DNA of 64,000 nucleotides, taken from contig NZ_JARXVG010000010.1 in NCBI RefSeq assembly GCF_029892485.1, positions 124,001 to 188,000 of the forward strand, given 5' to 3'. Numbering within the stretch: position 1 is the stretch's first letter; every line of letters starts with the position of its first letter. Origin of the DNA: Variovorax boronicumulans (lineage in GTDB: Bacteria; Pseudomonadota; Gammaproteobacteria; Burkholderiales; Burkholderiaceae_C). Made by a program: the position numbers and the translations under genes. Below, in pieces: positions 8,236-16,335 of this stretch. The notes beneath the pieces were generated by a model. It did not search any database. It saw only the letters and a program-made list of their open reading frames with translations, and was not told the DNA's origin.

Positions 8236-9687
8236 TCAGCGCAGCTCGCCTGCGGGCGCCGCGAAGCCACGGCCGCGGGGCTTGGCTTCGAGCGGCAAGG
8301 GACGCAGCGTGGCCACCGTGAGCTGGTCGTCGCCGAAGTACTTGGCGGCCACGGCCTGCACCTGCGCCGCCGTGACGGCCTGCAGCCGGGCGACGATGCG
8401 CTCGCTCGCGTCCAGCGGCAGGCCCTGGATCCAGTTGCTGCCGAGTTCGCGGGCCTGCGCCATCACCGAATCGCGCTTGTAGGTCTCGCTGGCCACCCAC
8501 TGGGTCTTGACGCGGGCCAGTTCGGCTTCGCCTACGCCTTCTTTCGCCACGCGCGCCACCTGGGCGCGCAGCGCGGCTTCGACCGCCTCGGCGCTCTTGC
8601 CGTGGGCGGGCACGCCGTCGAGCACGAAGAGCTGCGGACCGCGGCCGATGAAACCCGAATAGGCGCCGGCGGAATCGGCCACCCGGTCCGGGCCCTGGGT
8701 GAGCGCGCGATCGAGCCGCGCACCGGCATAGCCGTCGAGCACGGCCGAGAGCACCACCAATGCCCACGAGTCGCTGTTCGTGTCGTCGATGTTCGCGATC
8801 TGCGGCACGCGGAAGGCGAGCGACACATAGGCCTGCTCGGCGGGCGCCTTGAATTCGATGCGGCGGATGCCGCGCTGCGCCGGTTCGATGCGCGGCTTGC
8901 GCGGGGGAACGGCGCCTGCGGGGATGCGGCCGTAGTATTTCTCGGCCAGCGCGCGGACCTGTGCGATGTCGACGTCGCCGGCCACCACGAGCACCGCGTT
9001 GGCCGGCATGTACCAGCGCTTGAAGAATGCGCGCGCGTCGTCGGGCGTCATCGCATCGAGGTCGCTCATCCAGCCGACCACCGGGCGGTGATAGGGCGAG
9101 GCGGTGAAGACGGCGGCGTTCTGCTGTTCGCCGAGCAGCGCGCGCGGCTGGTCTTCGGTGCGCAGGCGCCGCTCTTCCTTGACGACCTCGATCTCGCGCT
9201 TGAACTCGTCGTCGGGCCACTGGTTGTTGGCGAAGCGGTCGGATTCGAGCTTCATCACCTGCTCGAGGCTGCCGACTGGAATCTGCTGGTAGTAGCCGGT
9301 GTAGTCGCGGGTGGTGAAGGCGTTTTCCTGGCCGCCCAACTGCGCCACGCGGCGCGAGAACTCGCCGGGCTTGATGTCCTTCGTGCCCTTGAACATCATG
9401 TGTTCGAGCGCATGTGCGACGCCGGAAGTGCCGTCGACCTCGTCCATGGAGCCGACGCGGACCCAGACCATCTGCACCGCGGTCGGTGCGCGCCGGTCTG
9501 GCTGGACGATCAGCGTCATGCCGTTCGCGAGGGTGAATTGCTGGGGGCCCGGTGCGGCCGCGGTGGCGGCCGAAGATGCAGCGGGAGCCGGTGTGGACTG
9601 GGCCTGCGCAGGCATGGCCCAGGACGCCGAAAGCGCCACCGCCAGCACCGCACCAGACGCAGCACTGCGTGGCGAGAGGTGTTTCAT
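8236..9687 (-). CDS. M16-family zinc peptidase (active subunit)
   Basis: A 483-residue exported M16 peptidase. It has a signal peptide ending near AMPAQAQ, then an Ala/Pro linker, and the inverted zinc motif HALEHMMFKG near residues 92-101. The distal glutamate likely lies in EIEVVKEERR, about 75 residues later. The C-terminal half carries the second, noncatalytic M16 repeat. It forms a two-gene unit with the downstream zinc-less homologue, probably as a heterodimer. It is divergent from ftsY with only 29 bp between start codons. The substrate is unknown. Confidence 0.9.
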   Translation of the reverse strand: MKHLSPRSAASGAVLAVALSASWAMPAQAQSTPAPAASSAATAAAPGPQQFTLANGMTLIVQPDRRAPTAVQMVWVRVGSMDEVDGTSGVAHALEHMMFKGTKDIKPGEFSRRVAQLGGQENAFTTRDYTGYYQQIPVGSLEQVMKLESDRFANNQWPDDEFKREIEVVKEERRLRTEDQPRALLGEQQNAAVFTASPYHRPVVGWMSDLDAMTPDDARAFFKRWYMPANAVLVVAGDVDIAQVRALAEKYYGRIPAGAVPPRKPRIEPAQRGIRRIEFKAPAEQAYVSLAFRVPQIANIDDTNSDSWALVVLSAVLDGYAGARLDRALTQGPDRVADSAGAYSGFIGRGPQLFVLDGVPAHGKSAEAVEAALRAQVARVAKEGVGEAELARVKTQWVASETYKRDSVMAQARELGSNWIQGLPLDASERIVARLQAVTAAQVQAVAAKYFGDDQLTVATLRPLPLEAKPRGRGFAAPAGELR

Positions 9688-9716
9688 AGAATGGGTCGGA
9701 TTGTAAAAAGCTCCTG

Positions 9717-10970
9717 ATGTTCAGTTTCTTCAAGAAAAAACCGCCTGCCGAAACCCCAGTCGCGCCGGCGCCTCCCCCGCCCGTTGCACCTGCGCCCGCT
9801 GCCGAGCCCGCACCTGCGCGCTCGGTGTTCTCGCCTTCGAGCTGGTTCGGCGGAAAGCCCGCGGCCGAAGAGGCGCCGCCTGCACCGGTCGAAGCGCCCG
9901 CGGTGGTCGTGGCCCCTGCGCCGGTTGCGCCGCCGGTACCCGCTCCGGTCCCGATTCCATCGCCCGCGCCGGTTGCAACCCCGGCCCCTGCGCCGGCTCC
10001 GGCTCCGGTTCCGCCTCCTGCTCCCGCTCCCGTCCCGGCGCCTGTCGTCACCGAAACGGCTGCGGCCACCGAACGCAAAGGCTGGTTCGACAAGCTCAAG
10101 ACCGGCCTGCGCAAGACCGGCACCGGCATCCAGGCCGTGTTCGTCAACGCGCAGATCGACGACGCGCTGTATGAAGAGCTCGAATCCGCCCTGCTGATGG
10201 CCGACACCGGCGTCAGGGCCACCGAATACCTGCTCGACGACCTGAAGATTCGCGTCAAGCGCCAGATGGCCACCAACGCGGCGCAGGTCAAGCTGCTGCT
10301 GGCCGATGCCATCACCGACCTGCTCAAGCCGCTCGAGAAACCGCTGGTCATCGGCCAGTTCACGCCCACCGTGATCATGGTGGCCGGCGTCAACGGCGCG
10401 GGCAAGACCACCTCCATCGGCAAGCTCACCAAGCACCTGGCCACCGAGGGCGCCTCGGTGCTGCTGGCCGCGGCCGACACCTTCCGGGCGGCGGCGCGCG
10501 AGCAGCTGCTGGTCTGGGCCGACCGCAACACGGTCGAGATCGTGAGCAACGAGGGCGGCGACCCCTCGGCCGTGAGCTTCGATGCGGTGAATGCCGGCAA
10601 GGCGCGCGGCAAGGACGTGGTGCTGGTCGACACGGCCGGCCGCCTGCCGACGCAGCTGCACCTGATGGACGAGCTCAAGAAGATCAAGCGCGTGGTCACC
10701 AAGGCCGATGCCACCGCGCCGCACGAAGTGCTGCTGGTGATCGACGGCAACACCGGGCAGAACGCGCTCGCGCAGGTCAAGGCCTTCGACGAGACGCTGG
10801 GCCTCACGGGCCTGATCGTGACCAAGCTGGACGGCACGGCCAAGGGCGGCGTGCTGTGCGCCATTGCACGCGAGCGGCCGATTCCGGTCTACTTCATCGG
10901 CGTGGGGGAGAAGCTCGAAGACCTGGAGACCTTCAACGCGCGCGAATTCGCGCAGGCGCTTCTGGGCTGA
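9717..10970 (+). CDS. ftsY: signal recognition particle receptor FtsY
   Basis: The membrane-associated SRP receptor GTPase, 417 residues. Residues 1-115 are a Pro/Ala-rich variable acidic-type domain, with many PAPAP runs. The NG domain then starts at WFDKLKTGL. G1 is GVNGAGKTTSIGKL near residue 222, followed by DTFRAAAREQL, DTAGRLPTQ and TKLDGTAKGG. These are complete and normal. It is divergent from the M16 pair and followed by a strong hairpin terminator. Confidence 0.96.
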   Translation: MFSFFKKKPPAETPVAPAPPPPVAPAPAAEPAPARSVFSPSSWFGGKPAAEEAPPAPVEAPAVVVAPAPVAPPVPAPVPIPSPAPVATPAPAPAPAPVPPPAPAPVPAPVVTETAAATERKGWFDKLKTGLRKTGTGIQAVFVNAQIDDALYEELESALLMADTGVRATEYLLDDLKIRVKRQMATNAAQVKLLLADAITDLLKPLEKPLVIGQFTPTVIMVAGVNGAGKTTSIGKLTKHLATEGASVLLAAADTFRAAAREQLLVWADRNTVEIVSNEGGDPSAVSFDAVNAGKARGKDVVLVDTAGRLPTQLHLMDELKKIKRVVTKADATAPHEVLLVIDGNTGQNALAQVKAFDETLGLTGLIVTKLDGTAKGGVLCAIARERPIPVYFIGVGEKLEDLETFNAREFAQALLG

Positions 10971-11004
10971 GCTCGGCCAAAGCCTGCCAAACCCGGGCAA
11001 AAAA

Positions 11005-11045
11005 AAGCGGCCCCCGCTTGCGCCGGGGCCGCTTCTCCACTTTTC
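11005..11045 (+). terminator. rho-independent terminator after ftsY
   Basis: A perfect 10-bp stem, AAGCGGCCCC paired with GGGGCCGCTT, has a 10-base loop and is followed by a T-rich run at 11041-11050. It starts 35 bp after the ftsY stop. The preceding A run makes it likely to work in both directions. Confidence 0.85.
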
Positions 11046-11136
11046 TTCTTCTCTCCCTTCCCCCTGGTTCTGGCTCCGCACCGCCCTTAGGCTGCGTCGG
11101 AATGCGGTGAAGATATTCGGCGGGGCGAATGCTCAC

Positions 11137-11156
11137 CAGTGCCGAAAGTCATGGCA
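11137..11156. repeat. 20-bp site, copy 1 (downstream of the kinase gene)
   Basis: The sequence is CAGTGCC, two variable bases, then AAGTCATGGCA. It matches 18 of 20 bases of the copy at 13789-13808 in the same orientation, and has inverted half-sites TGCC-N9-GGCA. The 2.6 kb between the copies holds exactly the response regulator and kinase. The surrounding 11046-11202 stretch has no gene I can support. A promoter-like AATTACTACCTATGTT lies 30 bp further on. Confidence 0.6.
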
Positions 11157-11202
11157 TTCGATCTTTACGCCAGCGATCGGCGTTTAATTACTACCTATGT
11201 TT

Positions 11203-13038
11203 TCAGGCGTCGACCGCTGACGGCCGGGCCACCGGCTTCGGAGCAGCCAGGTCGGCCATCGCCTGGAGCAACGCGGCCGCCGCGACCGGCTTGAACAGCA
11301 CCGGCACCCGCGACTCCCGCACACGTTGAAGGCGGGCGGGCGAGGTCTCTCCGGTGATCAGCAGCAACGGGATTTCGGCGCTGCCCTCGCCCGGCCCCTG
11401 GCTCAGGCGCAGGCCGGCATCGAGGCCGTCGACGCCATCGGCCAGGCGGTAGTCGCACAGCAGCAGATCGAACGGGCGCCCTTCTCCGTGCGCCTTTTGC
11501 AGGGCCGCGGCGGCGCCGGCCTCATCGGCCACGGCGTGCGCATCGATCGAATGGGAGCGCAGCAGGCCCGTCATGGCTTCACGGATCTCCAACTCGTCGT
11601 CCAGCAGCAGCACGCGCCCAGGCAGCAGCGGCGCAAACGTGCGCCGCTGCGCCTGCGCCTCACCGGCGTCGGTTGGAAAAGAAGGAAACAGCCCACCTGC
11701 CTGCGCACGGGCAGTTGGCAGCACGACGCGAAAGTGGGTGCCCCGACCCGGCCGCGAATGCATCTGCACCGGATGGCCGAGCAGCCGCGACAGCCGCTGC
11801 ACGATCGACAGGCCGATGCCCAGGCCCCGGGAGCGGTCGCGGCCGGGATTGTTGACCTGATAGAACTCTTCGAAGATGCGGCCCGACTGCTCGGGGGCGA
11901 TGCCGATGCCGGTGTCGCGCACCTCGACCCACACCGCATCGCCGCGCTCCCGCGCCATCACCGTCACGCCGCCGCGGGCGGTGTACTTGAGCGCGTTGTC
12001 CATCAGGTTGGACAGCATGCGGTGCAGCAGTTGCGGATCGCTGTGCACCCACAGGCCGCTGGCGCGCACGCGCAGTTGCAGCTGCTTCTGCTCGGCGCGG
12101 GCTGAGAAGGTGTGGTTGAGCGGCAGGAAGAGCGCGTCCAGTTGCACCGGCTGCGCCGTCGGCGTGATCACGCCCGCATCGAGCCGCGAGACGTCCAGCA
12201 TGGTGTCCAGCGATGCGCCCAGCGCGTTCACCGCGCGCATCAGGCGCTCGGCGTTGCGGCCTTCGGGACGGTCGCGCAGCTCGTTCTCGAGCGCGGCGCC
12301 GAAGAGCGCGATGGCGTGCAGCGGCTGCCGCAGGTCGTGGCTGGCGGTGCCGAGGAAGCGGGTTTTTTCTTCGCTCGCGCGCTCGGTGGCGGCGATTTGC
12401 TCGCCCAGGCGGGCGGCCAGCGCTTCGTTCTCGAAGCGCAGCATGAGGGATTCGGTCAGCAGCTTGTGCTGGCCGATGCCCGCGCGCAAGGTCAGCAGCA
12501 AGTAGGCCGCGCCGGCAGCCGCCAGGAAAAGATGCAGCCCATCGCGCTGCCATGCCAGTGCGGTGATCAGGCCCAGCGACATCGGGAGCGTGTAGCCGAA
12601 GAGCGCCGACTTCAGCGGCCAGAGCGACTGCGCCGCGCGGGCGCAGCTGCCGACGATCACCGCCATCAGCAGCGAGGTCATCGGCAGGTTGTCGTACGGC
12701 ACGATCAGCCAGGGCACCACCGCCGTGATCATGCTGACCAGCGTGACCATGCGGGAGATCTTGCGCGCCCAGTACGCGCTTTCTCGCGCGGGCCGCAGCG
12801 GCGTCCAGCGCGGCGTGAAGAAGACGTAGATGTCGGCGATCACCAGGCCGCCGATCCAGAACAGCAGGCTCAGGTTGCGCAGCTGCGAATAGATGATGCA
12901 GCCGAACACCACCACGAACGCCATGTGGGTCAGCGTCGAGACGATGTAGGTGTCGTAGACCGAGGCGACGTGCTCGCGCAGGACCCGCTGGCCCAGGGTG
13001 TGGTCGGCAGGCAGATCGCTGGACGCCACGGCCGGCAC
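11203..13038 (-). CDS. membrane sensor histidine kinase with C-terminal receiver
   Basis: A 611-residue hybrid kinase. About six hydrophobic segments span residues 35-185, with no obvious periplasmic sensor domain. A short coiled region leads to the HisKA box ASHDLRQPLHA with phospho-acceptor His234. The ATP-binding domain has the N box around Asn348 (NLMDNALKYT), G1 DTGIGI near 375 and G2 GLGIGL near 405. A receiver domain follows from about 475 with acidic Asp480/481, phospho-Asp529 (LLLCDYRL) and a Lys in VLFKPVAA. The start is GTG at 13038, 6 bp after the stop of the response-regulator gene. The stimulus is unknown. Confidence 0.88.
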   Translation of the reverse strand: MPAVASSDLPADHTLGQRVLREHVASVYDTYIVSTLTHMAFVVVFGCIIYSQLRNLSLLFWIGGLVIADIYVFFTPRWTPLRPARESAYWARKISRMVTLVSMITAVVPWLIVPYDNLPMTSLLMAVIVGSCARAAQSLWPLKSALFGYTLPMSLGLITALAWQRDGLHLFLAAAGAAYLLLTLRAGIGQHKLLTESLMLRFENEALAARLGEQIAATERASEEKTRFLGTASHDLRQPLHAIALFGAALENELRDRPEGRNAERLMRAVNALGASLDTMLDVSRLDAGVITPTAQPVQLDALFLPLNHTFSARAEQKQLQLRVRASGLWVHSDPQLLHRMLSNLMDNALKYTARGGVTVMARERGDAVWVEVRDTGIGIAPEQSGRIFEEFYQVNNPGRDRSRGLGIGLSIVQRLSRLLGHPVQMHSRPGRGTHFRVVLPTARAQAGGLFPSFPTDAGEAQAQRRTFAPLLPGRVLLLDDELEIREAMTGLLRSHSIDAHAVADEAGAAAALQKAHGEGRPFDLLLCDYRLADGVDGLDAGLRLSQGPGEGSAEIPLLLITGETSPARLQRVRESRVPVLFKPVAAAALLQAMADLAAPKPVARPSAVDA

Positions 13039-13044
13039 AAATGC

Positions 13045-13755
13045 TCAGTGCAGCGTGCTGATCAACTGGGCGCGCGAGCGCATGCCGAACAGCAGCAGGA
13101 TGGTCGAGACGTGGTTCTTCACCGTGCCCTCGCTCAGGTTGGCGAGCTGGGCGATTTCCTTGTTCGCCTTGCCCTCGAGCACCCACTGCAGCACCTGCAT
13201 CTGGCGCGGCGTGAGCTCCTGCCAGGCGCTGGCGTGGGCGAACCCGGCGTAGCCGGTGAGCGCCTTCGGCGCGGCCGGCGGCGGAATGTCGGCCGCATCG
13301 GGGTCGAGCAGGCCGCAGGCGCGGATGAAGCTCACCACCTCTTTCAGGTCGGCCGACTTGGGCAGGAAGGCGCTGGCACCCAGGGCGAGCACGCCTTGCG
13401 CCAGCGTGCTGTTGCCGGTGCCGGAGAGCACCACGATGCGCGCCGCCGGAAAGCGCAGCCGGAACTCGGCCAGGCCGCTCAGGCCGTGGGTGTCGGGCAG
13501 CGCGAGGTCCAGCAGCACGAGGCCGATGGCGGCCTGGTGGGTTTCGTAGAGCGCGAGGGCGTCGGCGACGTTGCCGGCCTCGAAGACCTCGATGCGCGCG
13601 CCGGACGAACTGGCCTGCGCCTGCACCAGCGCACAGACCCCCAGGCGGAGCAGGTCATGGTCGTCCACGACCAGAATCGCGGTCGGCGCGCGAACCGGGA
13701 GGCCCGCCCCCGCGGTCACAGGCGGAGGCGTGGAAGAAGAATCGAAGGGAGCCAC
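13045..13755 (-). CDS. NarL/LuxR-type response regulator
   Basis: A 236-residue two-component regulator. After a Pro/Ser/Thr-rich leader of about 24 residues, the receiver begins ILVVDDHDLLRLG, with phospho-acceptor Asp83 in LVLLDLALPD. A LuxR-type helix-turn-helix is at the C terminus (LTPRQMQVLQWVLEG, then NKEIAQLANLSEGTVKNHVS). The start is GTG at 13755. The gene is first in an operon with the hybrid kinase. A palindromic 20-bp site lies 33-53 bp upstream of the start, suggesting autoregulation. The target genes cannot be named. Confidence 0.88.
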   Translation of the reverse strand: MAPFDSSSTPPPVTAGAGLPVRAPTAILVVDDHDLLRLGVCALVQAQASSSGARIEVFEAGNVADALALYETHQAAIGLVLLDLALPDTHGLSGLAEFRLRFPAARIVVLSGTGNSTLAQGVLALGASAFLPKSADLKEVVSFIRACGLLDPDAADIPPPAAPKALTGYAGFAHASAWQELTPRQMQVLQWVLEGKANKEIAQLANLSEGTVKNHVSTILLLFGMRSRAQLISTLH

Positions 13756-13788
13756 GCGTTTGATCTTAGCTGCGCAACGCGCTCGCGA

Positions 13789-13808
13789 CAGTGCCCTAAG
13801 TCATGGCA
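13789..13808. promoter_or_regulatory. 20-bp palindromic site, copy 2 (divergent promoter region)
   Basis: The site reads CAGTGCC, CT, AAGTCATGGCA, with inverted half-sites GTGCC-N9-GGCAC. It matches copy 1 at 18 of 20 bases. It lies between the divergent response-regulator gene and the Mpo1-like gene, with a possible -10 (TACTTT) at 13835-13840 for the latter. The geometry suits a dimeric NarL-type regulator. That assignment is inference. Confidence 0.5.
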
Positions 13809-13933
13809 CGGCCCGCCCAGCGGCGCGGAATTGCTACTTTTTCAGTAGCACCCATCGCACTTGCCATCGCCAGCGGCTCTGGGCACCATCGAAGTTTCGC
13901 CGCACCGAACGGCTCCTTTGGAGACTCACCACG

Positions 13934-14395
13934 ATGAATAGCGCCGCCGCCCCGATGGCCGCGAGCGACCGCAAGGTCGACCGGCTGCTCGCGCACTATG
14001 AGGAAAGCCACCGCAATCCGACCAACGAGCTGATCCACTACATCGCCATTCCCGCGATCATGCTGAGCATCGTCGGGCTGCTTTTTGCGATTCATCCGTG
14101 GGTGGCTTATGTTTTCGTGGCCGCGAGCCTCGTCTACTACGCGCTGCTGCGCGCACCGGCCTTCCTACTGACGATGCTCGTGCTCACCGCGCTCGCCCTG
14201 GCGCTGGTGCATGCGATGGGTGGGCTTGTTTTGCCGGTTTCGGCCGCCATCTTCGTGGTGGCCTGGATATTCCAGTTCGTGGGACACAGGATCGAGGGCA
14301 AGAAACCTTCGTTCTTCGAAGACATCCAATATCTCTGGGTCGGCCCGCTGTTCGTCCTGTCGAAGCTGTTCCTGAAGCTGGGGGTCCGCTGGTAG
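13934..14395 (+). CDS. Mpo1-like (DUF962) membrane protein
   Basis: A 153-residue polytopic membrane protein with four hydrophobic stretches. It keeps the family histidine motifs: HYEESHRNPTNELIHY near residues 22-37, and QFVGHRIEGKKPSF near 112-125. Yeast Mpo1 of this family is an iron-dependent 2-hydroxy fatty acid dioxygenase in the ER membrane. Whether bacterial members share the reaction is not established. The ATG at 13934 is preferred because the longer in-frame reading antisense to the response regulator gives no plausible protein. It is followed by rpoH. Confidence 0.75.
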   Translation: MNSAAAPMAASDRKVDRLLAHYEESHRNPTNELIHYIAIPAIMLSIVGLLFAIHPWVAYVFVAASLVYYALLRAPAFLLTMLVLTALALALVHAMGGLVLPVSAAIFVVAWIFQFVGHRIEGKKPSFFEDIQYLWVGPLFVLSKLFLKLGVRW

Positions 14396-14439
14396 CCTTT
14401 GGCTATCGAAGCGATAGCGACTCAAGGGGAACCCTTGCC

Positions 14440-14466
14440 TTAGCACTCCCTCCAACCGAGTGCTAA
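14440..14466 (+). promoter_or_regulatory. CIRCE element (HrcA operator) upstream of rpoH
   Basis: A perfect CIRCE is present: TTAGCACTC, nine bases, GAGTGCTAA. HrcA binds this element to repress heat-shock operons, most often groESL and hrcA-grpE-dnaKJ. Here it ends 28 bp before the chosen rpoH start, so repressor binding would block rpoH transcription at or just downstream of its promoter. Confidence 0.93.
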
Positions 14467-14480
14467 TATGGCCAATACAA

Positions 14481-14485
14481 AGGAG
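14481..14485 (+). promoter_or_regulatory. ribosome binding site deciding the rpoH start
   Basis: AGGAG lies 9 bases before the ATG at 14495. An in-frame ATG at 14468 lies immediately after the CIRCE and has no Shine-Dalgarno sequence, so 14495 is the better start. The CIRCE then lies wholly in untranslated DNA. Confidence 0.75.
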
Positions 14486-14494
14486 TTTCCCCTG

Positions 14495-15436
14495 ATGACA
14501 ACGCTGTCTGGAGTCTCTGCCAACCAGCTGGCCGTCGCCAATCCATGGTCGATGGTCCCCCCGCTGGGCAACCTGGATGCATACATTTCGGCCGCCAACC
14601 GCCTGCCGCTGCTCACGCTCGAAGAAGAGCAGGGCTTCGCTCGCAAGCTGCGCGACCAGAACGACCTCGACGCTGCCGGCGCGCTGATCCTGTCGCACCT
14701 GCGCCTCGTGGTTTCCATTTCCCGCCAATACCTGGGTTACGGGCTGCCGCACGGCGACCTGATCCAGGAAGGCAACGTCGGCCTCATGAAGGCCGTGAAG
14801 CGCTTCGACCCCGACCAGGGTGTGCGGCTGGTGAGCTACGCCATGCACTGGATCAAGGCCGAGATTCACGAGTACATCCTGAAGAACTGGCGCATGGTCA
14901 AGGTCGCGACGACCAAGGCCCAGCGCAAGCTGTTCTTCAACCTGCGCTCGATGAAGCAGGGCTTCAAGGCCGACTCGGCGGCGTCCGACAACGGCACGCA
15001 CCGCGAAACGCTCAGCCCCGACGAGGTGTCGCAGATGGCGATGCGGCTGAACGTCAAGCCCGAGGAAGTGCTCGAGATGGAAACCCGCCTGTCGGGCGGC
15101 GACGTGCTGCTCGATCCGGGTCCGTCCGATGACGGCGACGAAGCCTTCGGCCCCATCGCCTATCTGGCCGACGCCACGCAGGAACCGACCGCCCTGCTCG
15201 AATCGCAGCAGCGCGACCGCCTGTCGAGCGACGGTATCGCGACCGCGCTCGAAGCGCTGGACGACCGCAGCCGCCGCATCGTGGAAGAGCGCTGGCTCAA
15301 GGTGAACGACGACGGCTCGGGCGGCATGACGCTGCACGACCTGGCTGCGGTGTACGGCGTGAGCGCCGAGCGCATTCGCCAGATCGAAGTCGCTGCGATG
15401 AAGAAGATGAAGAAGGCTCTGGCGGACTACGCGTAA
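14495..15436 (+). CDS. rpoH: heat-shock sigma factor sigma-32
   Basis: A 313-residue RpoH. Region 1.2 is LDAYISAANRLPLLT. Region 2 includes LVVSISRQYLGYGLPHGDLIQEG split over 2.1-2.2, then the aromatic 2.3-2.4 stretch. The RpoH box QRKLFFNLR follows region 2.4 and identifies the heat-shock class. Region 4.2 is LHDLAAVYGVSAERIRQIE. It directs transcription of chaperone and protease genes. The start at 14495 is supported by an AGGAG site. An upstream CIRCE puts the gene under HrcA, linking the repressor-based and sigma-based heat-shock circuits. A bidirectional terminator follows. Confidence 0.97.
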   Translation: MTTLSGVSANQLAVANPWSMVPPLGNLDAYISAANRLPLLTLEEEQGFARKLRDQNDLDAAGALILSHLRLVVSISRQYLGYGLPHGDLIQEGNVGLMKAVKRFDPDQGVRLVSYAMHWIKAEIHEYILKNWRMVKVATTKAQRKLFFNLRSMKQGFKADSAASDNGTHRETLSPDEVSQMAMRLNVKPEEVLEMETRLSGGDVLLDPGPSDDGDEAFGPIAYLADATQEPTALLESQQRDRLSSDGIATALEALDDRSRRIVEERWLKVNDDGSGGMTLHDLAAVYGVSAERIRQIEVAAMKKMKKALADYA

Positions 15437-15449
15437 GCCTGTCTCCATC

Positions 15450-15485
15450 CATGAAAAAAACCCGGCTCTGCCGGGTTTTTTCATG
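15450..15485. terminator. bidirectional terminator between rpoH and the AlkD-like gene
   Basis: A near-perfect 36-base palindrome has core ACCCGGC, loop TCT, and GCCGGGT. It is flanked by seven A and six T and by CATG on both ends. It serves both converging genes. The stop codon of the minus-strand gene lies inside the right arm. Confidence 0.9.
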
Positions 15486-16323
15486 GGCCTTTGGAGAGCG
15501 TCCGCAAGGCCCGTTTCGCGATGTACCGCGTCGCGTCGGTGTCCGATTGCGCGACCCACCGTTTGCACAGCTTTTCGACCCACTCCGCCTGTGTCTTGCT
15601 TGCATCGTTGAGCCAGTTCGCGACCGAGTTCTGCACATAGCGGCTGCCGTCCGCGCGCAGCGGCTCGATCAGCGGCAAGGCACGCCAGGGCTCGGCCTTG
15701 AGCGCCTCGATCTGCGCGCACCACACGCCCCGCGGCCGCGTGAGTTCGCTGGCGAAGCGGCGGATGTTCGGATCCGCATCAAACACCCACGCCTGCAGCA
15801 ACTCGAGCGCCTCGTCCAGCGAAGCAATGACCGCGTCGCGCACCGCCATCCAGGCGATCTCGCGCACGCCGAAATGCGGATCGGCGGCGAAGCGGCGCAC
15901 CGCCTCGAGTTGCGCCGGCAAGGGCAGCTCCGAGAGCGTGACCCACTGCGCCGCCCAGCAGCGCGCCACGTCGCTCGCATGCGTGGCCAGCCGGTGCGCG
16001 ACGGCATCGCGCTCGGCGTGAAGCGCCGTCAGGTCATAGAGCGCGCGGGCGATGTGGGTGTGGCGTTGCATCGGCTTGAAGGCGCCGAGCATGGCGATGG
16101 TGTCGACCAGCCGCTCGCTCGTTGCATCGAGCCCGACATGTCCCGCCACGCTGCGCGCCAGTTGCGGCAGTTCGAGCGCCATGAACTCGTTGAGATTGAC
16201 GGTTTCGAGCAGCCCGTCGTTGAGGGCGCGCAGCACCTCAGGTGGAATGAGCGCGATGCGGAAGGCGCCCTTGCGAGACTTCAGGTGATCGAGCGAGGCA
16301 ACAACGACACCGGCGTCGTCCAT
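15481..16323 (-). CDS. DNA alkylation repair-type HEAT-repeat protein
   Basis: A 280-residue all-helical protein resembling the AlkD/AlkC HEAT-like glycosylases that remove alkylated purines such as 3-methyladenine. Repeats of about 37 residues can be seen. FGVREIAWMAVRD, DPNIRRFASELTRP and DGSRYVQNSVANWLND are the characteristic conserved helices. The start is the ATG at 16323, 12 bp after sco. Position at the 3' end of the oxidase assembly operon is probably incidental. Substrate specificity is not deducible. Confidence 0.8.
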   Translation of the reverse strand: MDDAGVVVASLDHLKSRKGAFRIALIPPEVLRALNDGLLETVNLNEFMALELPQLARSVAGHVGLDATSERLVDTIAMLGAFKPMQRHTHIARALYDLTALHAERDAVAHRLATHASDVARCWAAQWVTLSELPLPAQLEAVRRFAADPHFGVREIAWMAVRDAVIASLDEALELLQAWVFDADPNIRRFASELTRPRGVWCAQIEALKAEPWRALPLIEPLRADGSRYVQNSVANWLNDASKTQAEWVEKLCKRWVAQSDTDATRYIAKRALRTLSKGP

Positions 16324-16335
16324 GACCGGACGTCC

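Noticed and set aside
11129..11329. Small plus-strand gene downstream of ftsY
   Set aside because: It is mostly antisense to the kinase 3' end, has no ribosome site and has shadow-like composition. A noncoding antisense transcript remains possible and is listed as part of a finding.
14468..14494. rpoH start at the ATG just after CIRCE
   Set aside because: No ribosome site lies before it, whereas AGGAG is well placed for the ATG at 14495.
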